Shown here piece by piece: positions 31,647 through 37,037 of a stretch of 37,037 nt of DNA. Origin of the DNA: an uncultured Campylobacter sp. (lineage in GTDB: Bacteria; Campylobacterota; Campylobacteria; Campylobacterales; Campylobacteraceae); NCBI GenBank assembly GCA_937990735.1, contig CALKQT010000022.1, forward strand, positions 1 through 37,037, written 5' to 3'. The stretch's first letter is position 1. Each line of letters opens with the position of its first letter. The notes beneath the pieces are model-generated. The model saw only the letters and a list, made by a program, of their open reading frames with translations. It searched no databases and was not told the origin of the DNA. The translations under genes and the position numbers were made by a program.

Positions 31647-34265
31647 CTACCTTGCAAAGCCGCCTTTTTTCGGACCGCCCTTGCCGTGGCAGTCTTTGTA
31701 TTTTTTGCCGCTGCCGCAAGGGCAAGGATCGTTTCGCTTAGGCTTTTTGTCGCCAAACTCATCGGGACCCTTTAGCTGCGCCTCATTCGTGCTTGCAGCG
31801 GCGAGTTCTTTGGCGTTTGAGCTCTCCATACGCTCCTGCATCGCACGCTGCTCGGCTTCGATCTCCTCCCTAGATTTAAATTGGATCGAATGAAGCAAGC
31901 GGATGCTATCGGATTTGAGGCGCATTACAAGCTCCATAAAAAGATTGTAGCTCTCCTTTTTATACTCCGTAAGCGGGTCTTTGTGGTTGTAGCCGCGAAG
32001 TCCGATGCCCGCTTTTAGGATATCCATCTGATACAGATGCTCCCGCCAGTCGCGATCGACGATCTGCAAATAAAGCATCTTTTCGATACTTTTGCGCTGC
32101 TGCGGATCGATCGGCGCCATCTTGTTTTCATACGAAACGGCAAGCGCGCCGATGATCTTTTCTTTCAGCTCTTTGAAATCATCGACCTTTTCAAGCTCGC
32201 TGTTTTCGAGCACCTCGCCCGTTTCTTGAGCAATTTTAGCAACGATCGGGAATTTATCGACCTCTTTGATATTTGCGCCGTCGAAAATTTCAAGCTCCTC
32301 AAGCACGCTAGAGATGTACTCCTCGCGGTTTTGAATGATTTTATCTTTCAGATCGTAGTCGGGATCCAAAAGCTCGTTGCGATATTTATAGATCGTCTTG
32401 CGCTGCTCGTTTGCGACGTCGTCGTATTCTAGGATGTTTTTACGCGCTTCAAAATGCAAGCTCTCGACCTTTTTCTGCGCGTTCTCTACTGCGCGCGAAA
32501 CCATGCCTGATTCAATATGCTCGCCATCTTTTAGCCCTAAGCGATCCATGATATTTTTGATCTTGTCGCTGCCAAAAATTCTAAGCAGATTATCCTCCAA
32601 GCTTAAGAAAAACCTACTCTCGCCCGGATCACCTTGGCGCCCGCTTCGTCCGCGGAGCTGATTATCGATACGGCGACTTTCGTGGCGCTCAGTACCTAAA
32701 ATATACAGCCCGCCCAAAGCGCGCACTTCATCGTCTATGCGGATATCCACGCCGCGTCCCGCCATATTCGTAGCGATCGTTACGGCACCCTTTACGCCCG
32801 CGTCTTTGATGATCTGCGCCTCGCGCTCGTGATTTTTGGCGTTTAGCACGGAGTGCGCGATGTTTTCTTTGACTAAAAGCTCGTGCAGCTTCTCACTTTT
32901 TTCGATCGACGCCGTACCCACGAGCACGGGCTGGCCTTTGGAATTTAGCCGCTTGATCTCGCTAATGACGGCGTCAAATTTCTCGCGCTCGGTCTTGTAG
33001 ATAAGATCGTTTTGATCCTTTCTGATGACCGGCACGTTCGTAGGGATAGAGACTACTTCGAGTTTGTAAATTTGAGAAAATTCCGTTGCTTCCGTCTGCG
33101 CCGTACCCGTCATACCGGCGAGTTTTTCGTAAAGGCGGAAGTAGTTTTGAAAGGTAATGTCGGCAAGAGTTTGGCTCTCCTCTTGGATCTGCACGCCCTC
33201 CTTTGCTTCAAGAGCCTGGTGCAAGCCTTCGCTAAATCTGCGACCCTCGCTAAGACGACCCGTAAATTCATCTACGATTATGACCTGCCCGTCGCGCACG
33301 ACGTAGTGCACGTCCTTTTCAAATAGATAATTTGCCTTAAGTGCTTGATCAAGGTAGTGGCTAAGCACTGCATTTTCAAGGCTATAGAGGTTATCGACGC
33401 CAAATAGCTTCTCAGCTTTTGAGATTCCTGCCTCTGTAATCAAAACGGCGCGGTTCTTCTCATCTACGGTAAAATCACCCGTCGCCTTGCCTTTTGGATC
33501 TGCAGGCGCCTCGCCGCGGATCATTTGGCGAGCTACTTCGTTTGCCTTAATATAGCCGTCTAAAGTGCGGTTCGTAGGACCTGAAATGATAAGTGGCGTT
33601 CGTGCTTCGTCGATCAGGATGCTATCTACTTCATCGACGATTACGAAATGATGCCCACGCTGCACCTTGTCCTCGGCGCTAAATTTCATATTATCGCGCA
33701 GATAGTCAAAGCCGAACTCGTTGTTCGTGCCGTAGGTGATGTCGCACGCGTATGCAGCCTTGCGCTTGGCGTCATCGTATTCGCCGCCTACGATCACACC
33801 GGTGCTAAGCCCTAAAAATTCATATAGTTCGCCCATCTGCTCGGCATCGCGCTTAGCTAGGTAGTCGTTTACGGTTACGACGTGAACGCCCTTGCCCTCC
33901 ATCGCATTTAGCACTACCGCCAAGGTCGCTACGAGGGTCTTTCCTTCGCCCGTTTTCATCTCGGCAATCGCGCCGTCGTTTAGCACCAAACCGCCTATTA
34001 GCTGAACGTCGAAGTGGCGCATATTTAGCACTCTTTTGCCCGCCTCTCGTACGATAGCAAACACTTCGTTAAGCACGTCATCCGTGCTCTTTTCGCCTGC
34101 GCGAACTTGCGCTCTTAACGCTTCAAATTCCGCCTTAAGTGTCGCATCGTCCATCGCCGCGTAGTTTTCTTCAAGCGCACTGATCTGCGCCGCGCGCTTG
34201 GCGTATTGTTTGACGATCCTATCGTTTTTAGTACCGAAAATCCCGTGGATGACCTTTTTAAACAT
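31647..34265 (-). CDS. secA: Preprotein translocase ATPase SecA
   Basis: 872-aa motor driving export through SecYEG. Walker A is AEMKTGEGKTLVATLA, Walker B is FVIVDEVDSILIDEARTPLIISG, and GTNNEFGFDYLRDNM and GMTGTAQTEATEF are classical SecA blocks. The second helicase half has VLVGTASIEKSE, TIATNMAGRGVDI and LRGRSGRQGDPGESRFFLSLED. The C-terminal zinc/SecB tail is RNDPCPCGSGKKYKDCHG. The start at 34265 (MFKKVIHGIFGTKNDR) has AAGG 6 bp upstream and gives the family N-terminus; the open frame reaches 34307, but MLICAVKILKLRFE is unlikely to be translated. It is divergent from lolA across 120 bp. Confidence 0.97.
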   Translation of the reverse strand: MFKKVIHGIFGTKNDRIVKQYAKRAAQISALEENYAAMDDATLKAEFEALRAQVRAGEKSTDDVLNEVFAIVREAGKRVLNMRHFDVQLIGGLVLNDGAIAEMKTGEGKTLVATLAVVLNAMEGKGVHVVTVNDYLAKRDAEQMGELYEFLGLSTGVIVGGEYDDAKRKAAYACDITYGTNNEFGFDYLRDNMKFSAEDKVQRGHHFVIVDEVDSILIDEARTPLIISGPTNRTLDGYIKANEVARQMIRGEAPADPKGKATGDFTVDEKNRAVLITEAGISKAEKLFGVDNLYSLENAVLSHYLDQALKANYLFEKDVHYVVRDGQVIIVDEFTGRLSEGRRFSEGLHQALEAKEGVQIQEESQTLADITFQNYFRLYEKLAGMTGTAQTEATEFSQIYKLEVVSIPTNVPVIRKDQNDLIYKTEREKFDAVISEIKRLNSKGQPVLVGTASIEKSEKLHELLVKENIAHSVLNAKNHEREAQIIKDAGVKGAVTIATNMAGRGVDIRIDDEVRALGGLYILGTERHESRRIDNQLRGRSGRQGDPGESRFFLSLEDNLLRIFGSDKIKNIMDRLGLKDGEHIESGMVSRAVENAQKKVESLHFEARKNILEYDDVANEQRKTIYKYRNELLDPDYDLKDKIIQNREEYISSVLEELEIFDGANIKEVDKFPIVAKIAQETGEVLENSELEKVDDFKELKEKIIGALAVSYENKMAPIDPQQRKSIEKMLYLQIVDRDWREHLYQMDILKAGIGLRGYNHKDPLTEYKKESYNLFMELVMRLKSDSIRLLHSIQFKSREEIEAEQRAMQERMESSNAKELAAASTNEAQLKGPDEFGDKKPKRNDPCPCGSGKKYKDCHGKGGPKKGGFAR

Positions 34266-34346
34266 CTCAAACCTTAGTTTTAAAATTTTAACCGCGCATA
34301 TTAACATATTTTTAGTTTCTATTTAATTAAATCCTAGAAAAACGGC

Positions 34347-34352
34347 TATAAT
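34347..34352 (+). promoter_or_regulatory. lolA promoter -10
   Basis: GGCTATAATACGCG contains a perfect TATAAT 34 bp before the lolA ATG. The upstream T/A-rich stretch (TTTAATTAAATCC) fits Campylobacter promoters lacking a defined -35. AAAGG at about 34373-34377 is the ribosome site. Confidence 0.6.
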
Positions 34353-34385
34353 ACGCGCAAATTTTCAAAAATAAAGGCAAAATTT

Positions 34386-34898
34386 ATGAAAAAAACTCTT
34401 ATTTCTTTAGCGGCAAGCTGCATTTTTGCATTCGCAAGCGGGATAGAATTCGATACGCTGAGCGCAAATTTTTCGCAAACCGTGCAGAGCGACGATGCGA
34501 AAATCAGCTACGGCGGCGATTTTAGCGCCACGAAAGAGCACGCCGTGTGGCATTACAAGACCCCTGCGATAAAAAATATATTTTTTAGTTTCACAAAGGT
34601 CGTCGTAATCGAGCCCGAACTTGAGCAAGCTATCATCACGAATATCAAAGAAACCCCGAATTTAACGGCGATCTTAGCTAACGCAAAACCCAATAAAAAC
34701 GGCATTTATGAGGCGAGCTTCGACGACGTGAAATATCTAATCGAGCTAAAAGGTGATCTGCCGAACAAGATCAGCTACACCGACAAAATGGACAATAAAG
34801 TCGTCATTAATCTAAGCAACGTCCGCAAAAACGCGCCGGTAAACGAGGCGATCTTTAAGCCCATAATCCCGAAAAACTACGACATCATCACGCAGTAG
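34386..34898 (+). CDS. lolA: Periplasmic lipoprotein chaperone LolA
   Basis: 170-aa periplasmic carrier that receives lipoproteins from the LolC-type complex and takes them to the outer membrane. There is a signal peptide of about 18 residues (MKKTLISLAASCIFAFAS). The mature protein begins FDTLSANFSQTV, the typical LolA opening, followed by the W-x-Y strand HAVWHYKTP and alternating beta strands (VVVIEPELEQAIIT, KNGIYEASFDDVKYLIELKG, NKVVINLSNV). It is somewhat short (about 150 mature residues), as is usual in Campylobacter. The adjacent phosphatase gene begins 6 bp past its stop, so the two are likely cotranscribed. Confidence 0.88.
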   Translation: MKKTLISLAASCIFAFASGIEFDTLSANFSQTVQSDDAKISYGGDFSATKEHAVWHYKTPAIKNIFFSFTKVVVIEPELEQAIITNIKETPNLTAILANAKPNKNGIYEASFDDVKYLIELKGDLPNKISYTDKMDNKVVINLSNVRKNAPVNEAIFKPIIPKNYDIITQ

Positions 34899-34904
34899 GC
34901 GCGC

Positions 34905-35492
34905 GTGAGGCTACTTTTCGTCTGTCACGGCAATATCTGCCGTTCGCCGATGGCGCAATTCGTGATGCAAAATTTTATTAATCAAAGCGGCCTAAGTGCG
35001 CGCGTGAGCGTAGATTCTGCGGCGACGCACACCGACGAAATCGGCTCGCCGCCCTATTACGAGACGCAGCGCGTGTTAAAAGAGCAAAAGGTGCCGCTCG
35101 TAGCGCATCGCGCCGTGCAGGTCACGCCCGCAGACTACGAGCGCTACGATCTCATTCTTTGTATGGATGATGAAAATATGCGCTCGCTGGGGCGAATTTT
35201 TCGCGGCAAGGATATGGCTAAGGTAAAATTTCTTTTGGAATTTGAAGAGGGGAATTTTGCAGACTGCGATGCGCTAAATTTTAAAGGCGCGACAGCTCAG
35301 CCAAATTTCGGCGCCGCATCGCAGCAAACCGCCTTAAATTTAAAAGGCGCCGATTCAAATTTAACCCATCCCCAACGCCTACAAATCGCCGATCCATACT
35401 ACACGCGCGATTTTGAGCGCTGCTACGCAGATATCAAGCGCGGCTGCGAGGGGCTCTTGCGATACATTAAAAATTCAGACGGAATTTGCTAA
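34905..35492 (+). CDS. Low-molecular-weight protein tyrosine phosphatase with internal insertion
   Basis: The N-terminal P-loop VCHGNICRSPMAQ gives the C-x(5)-R signature (Cys7, Arg13), and IADPYYTRDFERCY carries the general-acid Asp163 and DPYY motif. The substrate could be phosphotyrosine or phosphoarginine; both activities exist in the family. The start is a GTG at 34905, 6 bp past the lolA stop, with AGG upstream. The protein is 195 aa versus about 150-160 for the family. The extra ~40 residues (about 116-158) sit between KFLLEFEEGNF and the DPYY loop and contain ALNFKGA and ALNLKGA, encoded by near-identical DNA exactly 60 bp apart. Both catalytic motifs are intact. Confidence 0.86.
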   Translation: MRLLFVCHGNICRSPMAQFVMQNFINQSGLSARVSVDSAATHTDEIGSPPYYETQRVLKEQKVPLVAHRAVQVTPADYERYDLILCMDDENMRSLGRIFRGKDMAKVKFLLEFEEGNFADCDALNFKGATAQPNFGAASQQTALNLKGADSNLTHPQRLQIADPYYTRDFERCYADIKRGCEGLLRYIKNSDGIC

Positions 35493-35557
35493 AATCCGCG
35501 ATTAAATTTTAACGTCTTTAAAGAGGCGCGGCTTAAAGCGATAATTCAAGGAAAAAT

Positions 35558-36010
35558 ATGTTTAGGCTTTTGATCGTTCCATATCTGATAATTGAGGCAT
35601 TTACGACCTATTATTTCGTAAGCGCAAACGGATTTGCGGCGTATGCGGTGGAGATCGTAATAAGCGCGATTTTAGGCGGTTACGTCGTAGCAAACCGCTC
35701 GTGGATGGGCTTTTTTAATCTAATGAAAATCTCGCCGAAAGAAATTTTAAGCGGCGTGGGCTTCGTCGTAGGCGGCGTTTTTCTCATTGCGCCTGGCATT
35801 TTCGGCGATATTTTAGGCGTTTGCATAATCACTGCGTCGTTTTACTGCGTCACCAGCGACGTGCCTAAATTTAACGCTAGCGGCGAAAATTCTGAAAAAA
35901 GAGAGCGAAGATTCTGGCGACGCAGCCACGCAAGCGACGACGTAATCGACGTTGAGGTGATCGAAGAGAACGAAATCGAGATTCGAAAAAGTATAGGAGA
36001 GAAAAAATGA
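35558..36010 (+). CDS. FxsA family membrane protein
   Basis: 150 aa. The N-terminal hydrophobic region LLIVPYLIIEAFTTYYFVSANGF and the segment GVGFVVGGVFLIAPGIFGDILGVCIITA (a G-x(2)-L-I-x-P-G-x(2)-x-D-I-x-G pattern) are typical of FxsA, a small inner-membrane protein. E. coli FxsA relieves F-plasmid exclusion of phage T7; its normal role is unknown. The C-terminal third is charged (RERRFWRRSHASDDVIDVEV) and cytosolic. It overlaps hemC by 4 bp (ATGA); a membrane protein before hemC is also known from C. jejuni. Confidence 0.85.
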   Translation: MFRLLIVPYLIIEAFTTYYFVSANGFAAYAVEIVISAILGGYVVANRSWMGFFNLMKISPKEILSGVGFVVGGVFLIAPGIFGDILGVCIITASFYCVTSDVPKFNASGENSEKRERRFWRRSHASDDVIDVEVIEENEIEIRKSIGEKK

Positions 36011-36999
36011 AAAATTTGATCATCGCTACTCGCGGCAGCGTGCTTGCGCTGTGGCAGAGCGAACATATCGCATCGCTACTTAATGCCCGCGGCGTCCAAG
36101 CGCAGCTAAAAAGCATGAAAACCAAAGGCGATAAAATTTTGGACACGCCGCTTGCAAAGATCGGCGGCAAGGGGCTTTTTACGAAGGAGCTTGAGGAGAG
36201 CATGCTTCGCGGCGAAGCACACATCGCCGTTCATAGCCTAAAAGACGTGCCCGTGGAGTTTCCGCAGGGACTCGTGCTAGCGGCGATCTGTGCTCGCGAG
36301 GACGCGCGCGATGCGATGATCAGCGAAAAATACGCCGAATTCGGCGAGCTACCCCACGGTGCAAAAGTCGGTACCACAAGCCTTCGCCGCAAGATGCAGC
36401 TGCTTAGCATGCGACCTGATTTAGAGATAATCTCCTTGCGCGGCAACGTCCAGACCCGCCTACGAAAGCTCAAAGACGGAGAATTCGACGCGATCATCTT
36501 GGCGATGGCGGGCATCAACCGATTAAATTTACGCGCCGAGGTAAAGCACGTAACGCCCTTTGAAATCTCGCAGATGATCCCTGCGATGGGGCAAGGAGCG
36601 CTCGGCATCGAGGCGGTGGACGAGCCGCAAATACTATGCGCGATAGAATTTTTAAAAGACGAACGCGCGATCATCGAAACGACCGTGGAACGGGATTTCG
36701 TCAGAGTTTTGGAGGGCGGCTGCCAGGTGCCGATCGGCATCAACGCGCGCCTTGAGGGCGAAAATATCCACATCGGCGCGATCGTGGGCCTACCCGACGG
36801 CAGCGAGAGCATCCGCCAAAGCATCGTCGCACAAAAATCGCAATACCAAAGCGTAGGCACGGAGCTCGCGCGCGTTTTTATCGAAAAGGGCGCGACCATC
36901 CACTTCATCAAAGACCCAGCAACCACTACCGTTGTGGCTAGCCCATGCGAAGTCTCCTACAGCGGCAAAAACCTGGCATCTATCTGCCATCACCCTTAG
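36007..36999 (+). CDS. hemC: Porphobilinogen deaminase HemC with aberrant C-terminus
   Basis: Polymerises four porphobilinogens to hydroxymethylbilane in haem synthesis. Clear family blocks: IIATRGSVLALWQSEHIA, KGLFTKELEESMLRGEAHIA, AVHSLKDVP, GTTSLRRKMQLL, SLRGNVQTRLRKL, GQGALGIEA, and the cofactor-attachment Cys239 in LEGGCQVPIGI. The frame is 330 aa; Campylobacter HemC is about 305-310. Up to EKGAT (residue 297, base 36897) the sequence behaves as expected. The family would then finish within about 10 residues, but here 33 unrelated residues follow (ending SGKNLASICHHP). The tail may be a natural replacement or the edge of a rearranged or foreign segment, as at the left end of the window. 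Confidence 0.9.
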   Translation: MKNLIIATRGSVLALWQSEHIASLLNARGVQAQLKSMKTKGDKILDTPLAKIGGKGLFTKELEESMLRGEAHIAVHSLKDVPVEFPQGLVLAAICAREDARDAMISEKYAEFGELPHGAKVGTTSLRRKMQLLSMRPDLEIISLRGNVQTRLRKLKDGEFDAIILAMAGINRLNLRAEVKHVTPFEISQMIPAMGQGALGIEAVDEPQILCAIEFLKDERAIIETTVERDFVRVLEGGCQVPIGINARLEGENIHIGAIVGLPDGSESIRQSIVAQKSQYQSVGTELARVFIEKGATIHFIKDPATTTVVASPCEVSYSGKNLASICHHP

Positions 37000-37037
37000 T
37001 ATCGCGGGAATCCTTCCACTGGCCATTTTTATCTGCC
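36898..37037. other. Unplaced sequence at the right end
   Basis: The last 140 bp do not continue the hemC family. In another plus frame an open stretch runs to the window end and includes a membrane-type segment TWHLSAITLSIAGILPLAIF; a minus frame is also open. I cannot assign either. Base composition is less AT-repeat-like than typical spacers here. Confidence 0.4.

Noticed and set aside
36231..36926. 231-codon minus frame inside hemC
   Set aside because: Antisense shadow of hemC codons; composition rich in Ser/Ile/Pro without domain.
36007..36999. Treating hemC as a pseudogene
   Set aside because: All catalytic and cofactor residues are present and only the last ~10 expected residues are replaced, so a functional enzyme remains plausible.

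Overview
The window looks like chromosomal DNA of a Campylobacter-type epsilonproteobacterium (Campylobacterota). The protein set supports this: a XerH-type single recombinase, a desulforubrerythrin of the Campylobacter Rrc type, and gene neighbourhoods that I recall from Campylobacter jejuni (rpiB-small membrane protein-apt-dedA-pepA-ychF, folD-lepB, lolC-secA-lolA, fxsA-like-hemC, murA-moeA, ubiX-coaD). The coding regions are visibly richer in G+C than C. jejuni, and the spacers are full of AAATTTTAAAATTT-like sequence. That points to one of the higher-GC oral species (C. gracilis, C. rectus, C. showae group), but the species is an inference.

Layout. 1-783: a 3'-truncated mltG (minus). 910-4559: a two-gene plus operon, an AsmA/YhdP-like protein and xerH. 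4560-9231: minus-strand singles (rubrerythrin, SixA-like phosphatase, rhomboid protease, NlpC/P60-like lipoprotein) separated by long AT-rich spacers with several dyads. 9356-15848: mostly housekeeping genes on plus (murA, moeA, tRNA-Gly, ubiX, coaD, an orphan 367-aa gene, a GC-rich tandem-repeat spacer, tmk). 16163-20358: a small membrane-anchored orphan and a 1008-aa TonB-dependent receptor with a Fur-like site and a CT tract in its signal-peptide codons. 20435-22193: gene debris and a small membrane protein with a decayed paralogue. 22194-29219: a tightly packed minus operon folD-lepB-rpiB-orf80-apt-dedA-pepA-ychF. 29442-34265: small lipoprotein, lolC and secA (minus). 34386-36999: lolA, a low-molecular-weight tyrosine phosphatase, an FxsA-like protein and hemC (plus).

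Most genes are core: envelope biogenesis (mltG, murA, lepB, secA, lolA, lolC), cofactors (moeA, ubiX, coaD, folD, hemC), nucleotides (tmk, apt), oxidative stress (rubrerythrin) and iron or haem acquisition (the receptor).

The most unusual signal is that three enzymes (RpiB, the SixA-like phosphatase and the tyrosine phosphatase) carry long in-frame insertions rich in Asn, Phe, Ala and Ser. A 12-mer (GCGTTAAAATTT, encoding NFNA on the minus strand) occurs three times in the rpiB insert and once, in the same frame, in the sixA insert. The insert DNA resembles degenerate AATTTT-core repeats filling nearby spacers. This suggests a spreading, frame-tolerant repeat family. Second are the potentially phase-variable receptor and the abrupt loss of gene-family similarity at both ends of the window.
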